A stretch of DNA of 53,223 bases from Candidatus Omnitrophica bacterium UBA6233 (GTDB lineage Bacteria; Omnitrophota; Gorgyraeia; Gygaellales; Profunditerraquicolaceae): the NCBI GenBank assembly GCA_002440965.1, contig DJWJ01000035.1, positions 1-53,223 on the forward strand. Reading direction: 5' to 3'. Under the pieces are notes generated by a model. That model was not told the origin of the DNA. It worked only from the letters and a program-made list of their open reading frames with translations, and ran no database searches. The position numbers and the translations under genes were made by a program. Below are positions 31,022 to 39,391 of the stretch, one piece after another. Position 1 is the stretch's first letter. Each line of letters starts with the position of its first letter.

Positions 31022-31741
31022 TTACAATAAATAATCCGACTTTATTCTTTTTAAGCTGCGATAAATGTTTTTCTTGATGTCCGGGCAGGTCTTTTTTAAA
31101 TCCTGAATAATCTTACCCATTTTTGCGCGGTTAGAAGTGACTGAATTCGGGCAGATGCAGGTGTCATGAGGGATTTTTTCTTCTTTGGCAAAACGCTTGA
31201 TCATATATTCTTCCACATAGGCAAGCGGCCGGATCAAGGTAATTTTTCCATCGAACAATACCTGGTTAGGATTCATCGAGGATATCTCGCCTTGAAAGAA
31301 CATATTCAATAAAGTCGTCTCGATTATATCATCCATATGATGGCCCAAGGCAACCTTAGCGCATTTAAGCCGAACAGATGTTTCAAAGAGGGCTTTTCTC
31401 CTGTTCCAGGAACACCAGAAACAATTTATATCTTTTTTCTTGGTTTTACGCAAAGCATCGACTTTTACAATCTGATACTCCACGCCTTCTTTCTCAAAAT
31501 ATTTCTTAAGCTTGGCAGAAATGGATTTAGGATAACCCTGATCAATATGTATTGCCACTAAGCTGTATTTTATCGGAACAAACTGCCGGCGGTCATTAAG
31601 AATTCTCAGCAAGGTCAGGCTGTCCTTTCCGCCGGAAACAGCCACCCCGATCTTATCCCCATCAGCAAGCATCTTATAATCCATTATCGCCTTGCCCATG
31701 CGCTTGGAAATATAGTATTCAACTCCCTGCAACATTGCCAT
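31022..31741 (-). CDS. ttcA: TtcA-type tRNA 2-thiolation PP-loop enzyme
   Basis: The 239-residue protein has the PP-loop ATP-binding motif GVAVSGGKDSLTLL. Two CxxC-like pairs (CFWCSWNR and CICPNS) and the GHHMDDIIETTLLNMFF motif belong to the TtcA/TtuA group. TtcA holds an iron-sulfur cluster and makes 2-thiocytidine in tRNA. The extra CFWCSW pair suits that group, though TtuA-like thiouridine formation cannot be excluded. The start has an AAAGGAAA ribosome site 32 nt after the two-gene cassette. Confidence 0.88.
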   Translation of the reverse strand: MAMLQGVEYYISKRMGKAIMDYKMLADGDKIGVAVSGGKDSLTLLRILNDRRQFVPIKYSLVAIHIDQGYPKSISAKLKKYFEKEGVEYQIVKVDALRKTKKKDINCFWCSWNRRKALFETSVRLKCAKVALGHHMDDIIETTLLNMFFQGEISSMNPNQVLFDGKITLIRPLAYVEEYMIKRFAKEEKIPHDTCICPNSVTSNRAKMGKIIQDLKKTCPDIKKNIYRSLKRIKSDYLL

Positions 31742-31773
31742 TATAATTTCCTTTTATTATTTAAATTAACCTG

Positions 31774-32451
31774 TTAAAAATTTTGCAGCAGCTTTTGCGA
31801 TAAACGATACAATTCGGGGTTCGCAAGGGCCAAAACTTTCTTTTTTACTACCCGCGAGAAATATTCTTTCTCGGTTTTGGTCAATTTTTCGTTACGCAGC
31901 TTCTTCAGAAATAGCTCCTTTTGCTTCGAAGAGAAAACCTGCGCGAGCGCGTACTCAAGCCCCATTGCTTCTTTTATCGATAGAAGTTCGTTAAGATTCG
32001 CCTGCGCCTGCCTGAAATAATTATTAAACGTCTCCTTCACTCTCTGGCTGGACATTAGTTCGGCCTGCACAACGAGATCCTGCTTAGCTTTAAAAGCCGA
32101 TAAGTAATTATCGTACTGCTTCCTCATGGCTTCATCTTTAAAGGATGCGTATAACGCATCCGCCCAAGCAAAATTTAAGCCTAAAGTTTTATAGAGCGCC
32201 AGCGACAACATTATCAATAAGGTAAAACTCACCCTGTCATCTGGAGATTTAACTAACCTTTGCGCCATATTATAATCAAACAGGCCTTTCTCAGAGCTAT
32301 TAGCTAAAACTACCGGGAAACCTTCCCAAAGCCTAAGGTCATGAGAATTAACTAAATCCGCAAGAGTGGAGTTAGCCTCTTCCTCTTTTTCAACTTCTAA
32401 AAGCGGAAATCCCAATGCCGATAATCTTTTCAATAGATCGTCTTTACCCAT
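31774..32451 (-). CDS. Hypothetical partner of the nucleotidyltransferase (second cassette gene)
   Basis: I do not recognise this 225-residue protein. It has no signal peptide or membrane helix and is strongly helical. A charged N-terminal part with EKEEEANSTLADLV is followed by a helical region around RVSFTLLIMLSLALYKTLG. The C-terminal tail LTKTEKEYFSRVVKKKVLALANPELY is basic and helical and could contact nucleic acid or protein. A ribosome site lies within the end of the preceding gene, and the gap is 2 nt, so the two are translationally coupled. It may regulate or neutralise the nucleotidyltransferase. That is inference from context alone. Confidence 0.65.
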   Translation of the reverse strand: MGKDDLLKRLSALGFPLLEVEKEEEANSTLADLVNSHDLRLWEGFPVVLANSSEKGLFDYNMAQRLVKSPDDRVSFTLLIMLSLALYKTLGLNFAWADALYASFKDEAMRKQYDNYLSAFKAKQDLVVQAELMSSQRVKETFNNYFRQAQANLNELLSIKEAMGLEYALAQVFSSKQKELFLKKLRNEKLTKTEKEYFSRVVKKKVLALANPELYRLSQKLLQNF

Positions 32452-32453
32452 CT

Positions 32454-33032
32454 TTATCCGCCCTCTTTACCGGCTAATCTTAGAAAATGCTCCCAGTTCT
32501 TAATGACAACCTTTTCCGAAACATCATAAGAAGCTGTTTCCCGGAATCGCTTTTCCAATTTAACCATATCTATCTCGTTTCTTTTACTCTTTAATAAAGC
32601 CAAACAATCATCGTTATCTATACCGGTGCCCCGGAACAATTTACTAATTATTATGTCATAATAATTAAGCACCCCCAAGTAAATGTGGCTAAATTCTTTA
32701 ACTAGAATATGATTCTCTTTTTCTAAAGGCGATTCTAACAATTGTGTTGTATGCACCGCGTTGCCTCTAAATAAATCAAAGATAAACCCATCATCCCTTG
32801 ACCAGCCCCAACCGCTCACCGATTTATAACCGAGTTGCGGCAGAATATTAATTAAATAAGTATGCTCATCCTCGTTAGGCACGAGTAAATCTATATCTTT
32901 AGTTGAAGCCTTAACAGCTAGAAGAGTCAAAGCTGTCCCGCCGCAAGCAATTAAATGCACTTTCCGCTTTACAAAGCCATTCCAAGCGCTTAATCTGTCT
33001 AGTAATCCTTGTTTATCAATTCGATATTCCAT
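32454..33032 (-). CDS. Stand-alone nucleotidyltransferase-fold protein (DUF6036-like)
   Basis: The 192-residue protein has the polymerase-beta-type nucleotidyltransferase core: a CGGTALTLLAVKASTKDIDLLV segment in which GG is followed by D-I-D at the usual spacing. FIFDLFRG supplies a third acidic position. The C-terminal half is helical (ISKLFRGTGIDNDDCLALL). Such proteins occur in AbiEii/MenT-like and MNT toxin or antitoxin systems, and in DUF6036 proteins of unknown role. The ATG at 33032 is the first one after the TATACAAT-rich promoter. The longer frame to 33080 would begin within the -10. Confidence 0.8.
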   Translation of the reverse strand: MEYRIDKQGLLDRLSAWNGFVKRKVHLIACGGTALTLLAVKASTKDIDLLVPNEDEHTYLINILPQLGYKSVSGWGWSRDDGFIFDLFRGNAVHTTQLLESPLEKENHILVKEFSHIYLGVLNYYDIIISKLFRGTGIDNDDCLALLKSKRNEIDMVKLEKRFRETASYDVSEKVVIKNWEHFLRLAGKEGG

Positions 33033-33083
33033 ACAATTTATTGTATCTTTATATACAATTCTCTGTATTAAAGTATACAATAC
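33031..33083. promoter_or_regulatory. Repeated TATACAAT operator-like sites at the cassette promoter
   Basis: Three copies of a TATACAAT-type word occur here. One is a 7-bp inverted repeat ATACAAT/ATTGTAT with a 2-nt centre at 33031-33046, overlapping the start codon. The second is TATACAATT at 33052-33060. The third is GTATACAATAC at 33073-33083, overlapping the -10. This spacing around a promoter and start codon is what an autorepressed operon would show. Confidence 0.55.
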
Positions 33084-33099
33084 TAATTAGATTTGTCAA
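33072..33099 (-). promoter_or_regulatory. Consensus-like sigma70 promoter of the two-gene cassette
   Basis: On the minus strand TTGACA (33099-33094) and TATACT (33077-33072) are 16 nt apart. The hexamers are the same as in the toxin-antitoxin promoter at 8689-8717. The predicted start near 33065 gives a leader of about 33 nt. Confidence 0.8.
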
Positions 33100-33162
33100 G
33101 TCAATTTACGAAGAAACAATATTGAAAAATCGGCCCAAAACGAGGAAACTTGACAGCGGCAT

Positions 33163-34968
33163 TTAAAGCCTATCTGAATAAGTAATTAATTTACGAATTT
33201 GTTTAGTGACTGGGTGCTTATGTAATTCTTCAAGAGAAAGCGGGAGTTTGAGGGACCAGTTGTGGCCGCCGATTGTGCCGGGAGTATTGATCCTATATTG
33301 ATAGCTATCACCCTGCCAGAGATCAGCCAGATACAAAAGATCAACCAAGGTATTGATGCAAAATAAAGAACTCGCCGCCAGATTAAATTTCAGGATAGCC
33401 TGGAATAACTCATTATCGCATTTCTCGCGCATTGGCCCTTCCATCTCAAGCAATTTCCAGAGTTTCTCTTTCTCCCCATAGGTATTCTCGTATAAATTTA
33501 TAAAAATTCCCAAACGTTCTTTAGGGACAGTCCCCTGCGGGGACAGTCCCTTAATAAGCCTATCTACCGAATCAATCTCTTCTCTCCAGCGCAGCCTTGC
33601 GTGGCAGGAGCGGACCAAATCAAAAAGTTCCGGCCTTACCCGGCCAAAATCAATCCCTGCTTCAGCGCATTTACGGCGGAACAAATCCTCATCCACTGTG
33701 CCAGCCTCATTCTCCCACCAGGCAGGCCAATTAGTCGTATCATGAGTTGAAAGCATCGTAACGGAAAGCTGGCGGTAATCATCGGCTTTGAGAAAATCAT
33801 GGCTTATGTTCCAGTTCTTCACCCAGCGCTGCACATCATTGCCCAAAATATTCAACTGCCTCAACGTCTCGGTGCAAACCTGGGGAATCACCCCCAGATC
33901 TTCGGCGCACAAAAACATCTTTGTGCTTTTAAGCATAACGTCCAGTATCTTCCTGCCATGCTCTCCCCAATCTGCTTCATTAACCGGATCAAAAAATCCA
34001 TGTAAACCCTGATTTTCCAACGAATCATTATAAGGGATACTCCAGATGCGGAATAACCCCACAACATGATCAACCCTCAAAATGTTATAGAAATTCTCCG
34101 CATATTTTAACTTTTCTTTTAAATAAAGATAACCGTCATCGGAAATCTTATTCCAATTATACGTAGGCATTCCCCAGCGCTGGCCGCGGGCAGCATACAT
34201 ATCCGGAGGAGCTCCCGCCGCAAACTCCAACTTAAAGAATTCCGGATGCGACCAGACATCGCTGGAATCACGGGAAACTAAGATAGGCAAATCTCCATTT
34301 ATAAAAATTCCTTTTTTTTGGGCATAATCTTTAACCGCTTTAAACTGCTCAAAAAGCTGCCATTGCACCCACTCCTGAAATCTAATTTCCTGGGCATTGG
34401 CTTTACGGAAATTATCCAAGGCATCTATATCGCGATTTCTAAATTCCACCGGCCAATCATACCAAGCGCTCTCCCCGAATTTTGACTTAAGCGTTTTAAA
34501 TAAAGCGTAATCCCAAAGCCAGTAGCTGTTCTCGCTCCTAAAACGGCTAAAGGCTTCCGGGTCAACGTCAGCGTTCAATAAAAAAATCTCCCGCAAGACG
34601 CGCAATTTTTCATTCTTAACGCTGTAATCCACATATTTCTTATCGGATTTTAAGTTCTTGCGCAAGGCTTCGATTTGTCTTTTTATGGATTTATCTTTAG
34701 GCAGGTCTAAATCAACTAAGGATATATAAAGCGGCTCAAGCGCAAATGCGCTTAAAGCATCATATGGGCAAAACAAACTACCCATATCATTCATCGGCAA
34801 AAGCTGGACTATTGAGTTACCTGTATCGCGGCACCAATCAATAACCGACTTTAAATCCGTTAAGTCTCCGACGCCAAAACTATTTTTTGAATGGATCGAA
34901 AATACCGGAACCAATATCCCCGCCCTTTTGTGGGAGAGAAAATACTCTAGCTGGCTTGCTTGCGGCAT
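33163..34968 (-). CDS. malQ: 4-alpha-glucanotransferase (amylomaltase)
   Basis: The 601-residue protein is a GH77 enzyme: RAGILVPVFSIHS at the start, NGDLPILVSRDSSDVW (catalytic nucleophile Asp region), LRVDHVVGLFRIWSIP, the acid/base segment FLCAEDLGVIP and MLSTHDTTNWPAWW with the stabilising His-Asp. It rearranges alpha-1,4-glucans for glycogen or maltodextrin use. About ten residues (around GLSPQGTVPKE) are encoded by an in-frame palindromic repeat at 33522-33553, in what is probably a surface loop. It is separated from prepilin peptidase by 10 nt. The family length varies, so 601 residues is unremarkable. Confidence 0.93.
   Translation of the reverse strand: MPQASQLEYFLSHKRAGILVPVFSIHSKNSFGVGDLTDLKSVIDWCRDTGNSIVQLLPMNDMGSLFCPYDALSAFALEPLYISLVDLDLPKDKSIKRQIEALRKNLKSDKKYVDYSVKNEKLRVLREIFLLNADVDPEAFSRFRSENSYWLWDYALFKTLKSKFGESAWYDWPVEFRNRDIDALDNFRKANAQEIRFQEWVQWQLFEQFKAVKDYAQKKGIFINGDLPILVSRDSSDVWSHPEFFKLEFAAGAPPDMYAARGQRWGMPTYNWNKISDDGYLYLKEKLKYAENFYNILRVDHVVGLFRIWSIPYNDSLENQGLHGFFDPVNEADWGEHGRKILDVMLKSTKMFLCAEDLGVIPQVCTETLRQLNILGNDVQRWVKNWNISHDFLKADDYRQLSVTMLSTHDTTNWPAWWENEAGTVDEDLFRRKCAEAGIDFGRVRPELFDLVRSCHARLRWREEIDSVDRLIKGLSPQGTVPKERLGIFINLYENTYGEKEKLWKLLEMEGPMREKCDNELFQAILKFNLAASSLFCINTLVDLLYLADLWQGDSYQYRINTPGTIGGHNWSLKLPLSLEELHKHPVTKQIRKLITYSDRL
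33522..33553. repeat. GGGGACA palindrome inserted in frame in malQ
   Basis: The sequence has 12-bp arms with a TTA/TAA-flanked core: GGGACAGTCCCC and CGGGGACAGTCCC (two overlapping palindromes). It keeps the malQ frame open and encodes the GLSPQGTVP peptide. It belongs to the same family as 7960-8031 and 11558-11746. Confidence 0.8.
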
Positions 34969-34978
34969 CTTGATTTTC

Positions 34979-35785
34979 TTAAGGAATTAAAAGGCGCAAT
35001 ATCTTGTCTGACCAAAATATTGATACCAATGCTGCAAAAGATAAAAATGGCCCGTAAGGAATAGTGTGGTCTTTTTTAGTTGTGAGAATAATCAGGCCGA
35101 TGATTGCGCCAAAAAATGGGGCGACGAAAAAAGTAAGCAGCGCGCGAGGGGCGCCCAGAAAAGCGCCAATCATTGCCAAAAGCTTTACGTCTCCTCCTCC
35201 CATTGATTCGGCTTCTCCGTTTATAGGATGATTTTTGAGCAATTTGAAATAAACCAAATCAAACAACCAGCCGGTCAGATAAATCACGCCGCCGCCTACG
35301 ATTATCCCGGCCAGCGAACTTAACATTGGCTTAAAGCTAAACGTCAGAGGGTTCAAATTAAACCCTCTGATTGAATTTAGAATAAACCCGACAATAAGCC
35401 CTCCGATAGAGATTTCATCCGGTATGATTCTATGCCCGATATCCACAAACGTCGCGATGATAAGCGCGGAGGCAAGCACCAGGTAAAAGAAAAAATTATA
35501 ACTTAATCCATAACGCATAAAGAAGGCTAAAAATAAAAGCGCGGTCAGAAGCTCAACAAGCGGATAACGCAATGATATTTTTTCTTTGCAGAAACGGCAT
35601 CTGCCTTTTAGCAGGATAAAACTTATGAAAGGTATATTGTCATAACCGGGGATTCTTTTTTTGCACTTAGGGCAGTGCGAACGCGGCCAAACAACCGACT
35701 CGGACTTGGGCATACGATGGATACAGACGTTCAGAAAACTTCCGATGATAGAACCAAAAACAAAAACTATTAATTTCCCGATCAT
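34979..35785 (-). CDS. pilD: Prepilin peptidase (type IV pilus / type II secretion)
   Basis: The 268-residue membrane protein has an N-terminal zinc-binding insert with two CxxC pairs (HCPKCKKR and CRFCKEK). Several membrane helices follow, together with the two catalytic Asp motifs VDIGHRIIPDE and GGGDVKLLAMIG. It cleaves and methylates type IV prepilins or pseudopilins. No pilus genes are in this window. The start overlaps the end of aroE by 4 nt, an arrangement that couples a housekeeping gene to a secretion gene. Confidence 0.93.
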   Translation of the reverse strand: MIGKLIVFVFGSIIGSFLNVCIHRMPKSESVVWPRSHCPKCKKRIPGYDNIPFISFILLKGRCRFCKEKISLRYPLVELLTALLFLAFFMRYGLSYNFFFYLVLASALIIATFVDIGHRIIPDEISIGGLIVGFILNSIRGFNLNPLTFSFKPMLSSLAGIIVGGGVIYLTGWLFDLVYFKLLKNHPINGEAESMGGGDVKLLAMIGAFLGAPRALLTFFVAPFFGAIIGLIILTTKKDHTIPYGPFLSFAALVSIFWSDKILRLLIP

Positions 35786-36627
35786 AGCTTTTTCACTCCT
35801 TTTTCTAATGCTTTACGCATTACCTCCACCGGCGTCTTGGCAGGAGATATCCACAAATCGAAAGCCTCCACTCCCTGATAAAGAAGCATTCCTAACCCAT
35901 TTGAATGCGCAAGCCCGTTTTCTTCGGCCAATTTCAGCAGTTTTGTCCGGGCAGGATTATAAATTAAATCGTAAACAAATAATCCGGGGCTTAATTGGGA
36001 TTGATCCACCAAAAGCGGGTCCGCTTCCTTCATTCCGACGGATGAAGCATTGATTAGAATATCTTTTTCTCTTAATTTCAACCCTTCTATATTCTGCGCC
36101 GCCAAAAATCTTGTATTGGGAAATATCTTGTTGAACCTTTCCATAATGGCTAATGATCGGAATTTATCGATATCATAAATATCTACCTGCTGGGCTTTCA
36201 TCTTTCCCAGCGCAAAACAGACTGCCCGGGCCGCTCCCCCCGCCCCGATAATGGCGGCTCTCTTGGGAGCAATCTTAAGCTCCTTGAGATGCTCGGTGAA
36301 TCCGAGATAATCGGTATTGCACAATTTGAGCTTACCGGACTTATCTACAATGAGAGTATTGGCCGCGGATATGACTCTAACCGCGCTTGATAAATAACCG
36401 TCCACCAAATGAAGGACTTCTTCTTTGTAAGGAATGGTTATGTTCAAACCGCAGATATTCCTCTTCTTAAGATTGTTTAAAAAAGGCTTAAGCTCTTTTC
36501 TCTCCAAAGGGAACAATTTATATTTGGCTTTTATTTTCAGGAAGGAAAAAGCCGCATTGTGCATTAACGGCGACAGGCTATGCTGGATAGGATTACCGAC
36601 TAAACCATAAACACGGCCTTTACTCAT
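35782..36627 (-). CDS. aroE: Shikimate dehydrogenase
   Basis: The 281-residue protein has the AroE substrate motif GNPIQHSLSPLMHNAAF, the catalytic Lys in NITIPYKEEVL, an Asp in LCNTDYLGF and a Rossmann NADPH loop (IIGAGGAARAV). It reduces 3-dehydroshikimate in aromatic amino-acid synthesis. Both neighbours overlap it by 4 nt (ATGA), so leuA-aroE-pilD is a translationally coupled run. The catalytic residues are intact. Confidence 0.94.
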   Translation of the reverse strand: MSKGRVYGLVGNPIQHSLSPLMHNAAFSFLKIKAKYKLFPLERKELKPFLNNLKKRNICGLNITIPYKEEVLHLVDGYLSSAVRVISAANTLIVDKSGKLKLCNTDYLGFTEHLKELKIAPKRAAIIGAGGAARAVCFALGKMKAQQVDIYDIDKFRSLAIMERFNKIFPNTRFLAAQNIEGLKLREKDILINASSVGMKEADPLLVDQSQLSPGLFVYDLIYNPARTKLLKLAEENGLAHSNGLGMLLYQGVEAFDLWISPAKTPVEVMRKALEKGVKKL

Positions 36628-38129
36628 TTTACCCCTAGCTTATTGACGCTATCCAAATACGCCCGGATAGCAGCTTCTATGATATCTGTGCTTGAACCGC
36701 GTCCGCTATAGATAGAATTGTTTATCTTTAGCTTAAGGCTCACCTGTCCCAAGGCATCTTTGCCGGAAGTAACTGCCTCCAGCCGGAAATCTTCCAACTT
36801 CGCTTTATACCCGGTAATCTTATCTATAGCCTTAAAGCAGGCATCCACCGGCCCGTCTCCGGAGGAAACCCCGGATACATTCTTCGATTTCTTGATCAAA
36901 ACTACTTTAGCTTCCGGTTTGATTTTTGTCCCGGAGGTAACCTCAAAGCTGCTCAACTGCCAAAGCGGTTTAACCACGCTAATCTCATCTTCAACAATCG
37001 TCCTCAGATCGTCGTCAAAAATATCTTTCTTTTTATCGGCAACTTCCTTGAAGCGGACAAAAGCCCTATTCAACTGCTCATCGTCCAGGCGAAATCCCAA
37101 CGCTTTGAGCCTGTCGCCAAAAGCGTGCCGCCCAGAATGCTTCCCGAGAATAAGTTGGTTTGAGGATATACCCACATCTTTAGGATCAATAATTTCATAG
37201 GTCATCCTGTTCTTTAGAATCGCATCCTGATGGATGCCGGATTCATGAGAAAAAGCGTTTCTTCCCACAATAGCTTTATTCGGCGGAACCACAAAATTCG
37301 TCAGATTACTAACCATCCGCGAAGCGCGGAATATTTCTTTGGTATTTATACCGGTATAGAATTCACCGAAAATATCCTTGCGCGTTTTAATCGCCATAAC
37401 CACTTCTTCCAAAGAAGCGTTACCGGCGCGCTCGCCTATGCCGTTGATGGTGCAGTGGACTTGCCGGGCCCCTGCCAAAACTGCCGAGATAGAATTGGCC
37501 GAAGCCAGACCCAAATCATCATGGCAATGTATGGCAATTACCGCCTTATCGATATTAGGAACGTTATTTTTTATATCGGTAATCAGTGAAAATATTTCCT
37601 GAGGATAGCTGTAACCAACAGTATCCGGAATATTTATAGTCCTTGCGCCTTCGTTGATTACGGCCTCAATTACGCTAAAAAGAAAACCTCTCTCCGAACG
37701 CGTGGCATCTTCCGGAGAAAACTCGATATCATCACAAAGCCGGCGAGCTAGTTTCACCGCGTTTTTAGCAATAATCAGAATTTCGTCTTCGGCTTTTTTA
37801 AACTTATATTGCAAATGGATTTTGGAAGTGGCCAAAAACAAATGTATCCGCGCTTTTTTAGCCGCCTTCAAGGCGCTGGCAGCAGATTCGATATCCGGCT
37901 TAAGGCAGCGAGCCAATCCGCAGATAGCGCTTTTTTTGATAGCCTTGGAGATTTCAGCTACTGCTTTAAAATCACCCGGAGAAGCGATCGGGAAACCGGC
38001 CTCAATTATATCCACACCCAGCTTCTCCAACTGAAAAGCAATTTCCAGCTTTTGTTGATGGGTAAGGGACGCCCCCGGCGCCTGCTCCCCATCGCGCAGG
38101 GTAGTATCGAATATTATTATTTTCTCCAT
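36624..38129 (-). CDS. leuA: 2-isopropylmalate synthase
   Basis: The 501-residue protein opens IIFDTTLRDGEQAPG, the HMGL-like metal motif. AGFPIASPGDF and AIHCHDDLGLA give the catalytic and zinc residues. The C-terminal ~120 residues form the LeuA allosteric domain (SGDGPVDACFKAIDKITG), so leucine feedback inhibition is likely. The signature favours leuA over citramalate synthase. I chose the ATG at 38129. The 22 extra upstream codons translate an intergenic repeat. No leuBCD genes are in the window. Confidence 0.94.
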   Translation of the reverse strand: MEKIIIFDTTLRDGEQAPGASLTHQQKLEIAFQLEKLGVDIIEAGFPIASPGDFKAVAEISKAIKKSAICGLARCLKPDIESAASALKAAKKARIHLFLATSKIHLQYKFKKAEDEILIIAKNAVKLARRLCDDIEFSPEDATRSERGFLFSVIEAVINEGARTINIPDTVGYSYPQEIFSLITDIKNNVPNIDKAVIAIHCHDDLGLASANSISAVLAGARQVHCTINGIGERAGNASLEEVVMAIKTRKDIFGEFYTGINTKEIFRASRMVSNLTNFVVPPNKAIVGRNAFSHESGIHQDAILKNRMTYEIIDPKDVGISSNQLILGKHSGRHAFGDRLKALGFRLDDEQLNRAFVRFKEVADKKKDIFDDDLRTIVEDEISVVKPLWQLSSFEVTSGTKIKPEAKVVLIKKSKNVSGVSSGDGPVDACFKAIDKITGYKAKLEDFRLEAVTSGKDALGQVSLKLKINNSIYSGRGSSTDIIEAAIRAYLDSVNKLGVK

Positions 38130-38149
38130 AATCTCACAATGTAAAGTTA

Positions 38150-38330
38150 TTGTCGAATACCAAAACCCAAATTCAAAATAAGCACCAAATGACAAAGGTC
38201 AAAGCTCAAAATTCAAAATAAACTTAAATAACAAATACTAAAATGACAAAACCTTGGTTTTGATATTTGACATCTGAGCCTGGGATTTATTTTGGATTTT
38301 TAATTTTGTCATTTGTCATTAAAGTTTTAA
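38150..38330. repeat. Long composite CAAATGACAAA intergenic repeat
   Basis: The gap between ilvC and leuA is almost filled by AT-rich arms. On the left are ATACCAAAACCCAAATTC and CAAATGACAAAGG, then TCAAAATTCAAAATAAAC. On the right is TTTTGTCATTTGTCATT, with an inner TTGGTTTTGATATTTG. The arms form an extended imperfect inverted repeat of about 180 nt, probably two nested elements. Confidence 0.7.
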
Positions 38331-38332
38331 TT

Positions 38333-39325
38333 TTACTTTTTCATCCACGGCATCATTTCTCTTAGCTGTTTTCCCACCTTTTCAATCAAATGATTGTCTC
38401 CGTCGGATATCAACTTATTGAAATTCGGCCTGCCTATTTCATTTTCTTTAATCCACTCGCGGGCAAATTTTCCGGTCTTAATCTCTTTTAAAATCTTTTT
38501 CATTTCTTTGCGGGTCTTCTGCGTAATGATTCTCGGGCCGCGGCTTAAATCCCCGTAACAAGCGGTATTGGAAACGCCTCTACGCATTCCGGAGATACCT
38601 CTTTCCTGAATCAAATCCGTGATTAATTTTAACTCGTGCAAAACTTCAAAATAAGCGATCTCCGGCTGGTATCCTGCCTCAATCAAAGTATCAAAACCTG
38701 CTTTGATTAACTCGCTTACCCCGCCGCAAAGCACTGCCTGTTCGCCGAACAAATCGGTCTCTGTTTCTTCGTCGAAAGTCGTCTCAATTACACCTGCGGT
38801 AGTAGCCTTAATTGCCTTGGCGTAAGCTAAGGCTAAATCTTTTGCCTGGCCGGTTGCATTCTGGTAAACCGCGATTAACGAAGGCACACCTTTGCCCTCT
38901 TCATACATTTTTCTGACTAAAGCGCCTGGCCCTTTAGGGGCCACCATAAATACATCCACATTCTTCGGAGGCCTAATCTGCTTAAAACGAATATTAAAAC
39001 CGTGTGAAAAACAAAGCGCCTTGCCTTTTTTCAGGTTTGGTTTTATCGCTTCCTGATAAACCTTGGCCTGCACATGATCCTGAGTCAATATCTGAATAAT
39101 ATCTGCTGCCTTAGCCGCTTCGGCGGCTGTTACAGGAGTAAACCCATCAGCCTTTGCTTGCTCGTAATTCGGTGTTCCGGCCATCTCGGAAACCACCACG
39201 TGCATCCCGGAATCTCTTAAGCATAATGATTGGCCGCGGCCCTGAATGCCGCAACCAATGATTGCGATTGTCTTATTTTTCAATAAATTCAAATCCGCGT
39301 CTTGATCATAATAAATCTTTGCCAT
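38333..39325 (-). CDS. ilvC: Ketol-acid reductoisomerase
   Basis: The 330-residue protein, from MAKIYYDQDADL, has the NADPH loop IIGCGIQGRGQSLCLRDSG, then FSHGFNIRFKQIRPPKNVDVFMVAPKGPG and the Mg-binding DLFGEQAVLCGG and EVLHELKLITDL. It converts acetolactate and acetohydroxybutyrate to dihydroxy acids. The GxGxQG with Arg in the phosphate loop favours NADPH. I chose the ATG at 39325 for its AAGGAGG ribosome site. A GC-rich stem-loop (about 39350-39386) sits between ilvN and this gene. Confidence 0.95.
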   Translation of the reverse strand: MAKIYYDQDADLNLLKNKTIAIIGCGIQGRGQSLCLRDSGMHVVVSEMAGTPNYEQAKADGFTPVTAAEAAKAADIIQILTQDHVQAKVYQEAIKPNLKKGKALCFSHGFNIRFKQIRPPKNVDVFMVAPKGPGALVRKMYEEGKGVPSLIAVYQNATGQAKDLALAYAKAIKATTAGVIETTFDEETETDLFGEQAVLCGGVSELIKAGFDTLIEAGYQPEIAYFEVLHELKLITDLIQERGISGMRRGVSNTACYGDLSRGPRIITQKTRKEMKKILKEIKTGKFAREWIKENEIGRPNFNKLISDGDNHLIEKVGKQLREMMPWMKK

Positions 39326-39349
39326 TTGTAAATCCTCCTTGTCTACCAA

Positions 39350-39386
39350 GACAACACCCGCGCAATTCCGATCAGCGCGGGGTGTC
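39350..39386 (-). promoter_or_regulatory. GC-rich stem-loop between ilvN and ilvC
   Basis: On the minus strand CCCGCGC and GCGCGGG pair over 7 bp, extended by GACA/TGTC across an internal loop, with an 11-nt hairpin loop. No U-run follows, and the ilvC ribosome site is about 15 nt beyond. It may be an RNA stability element that separates ilvN and ilvC expression. Confidence 0.45.
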
Positions 39387-39391
39387 TTTGT

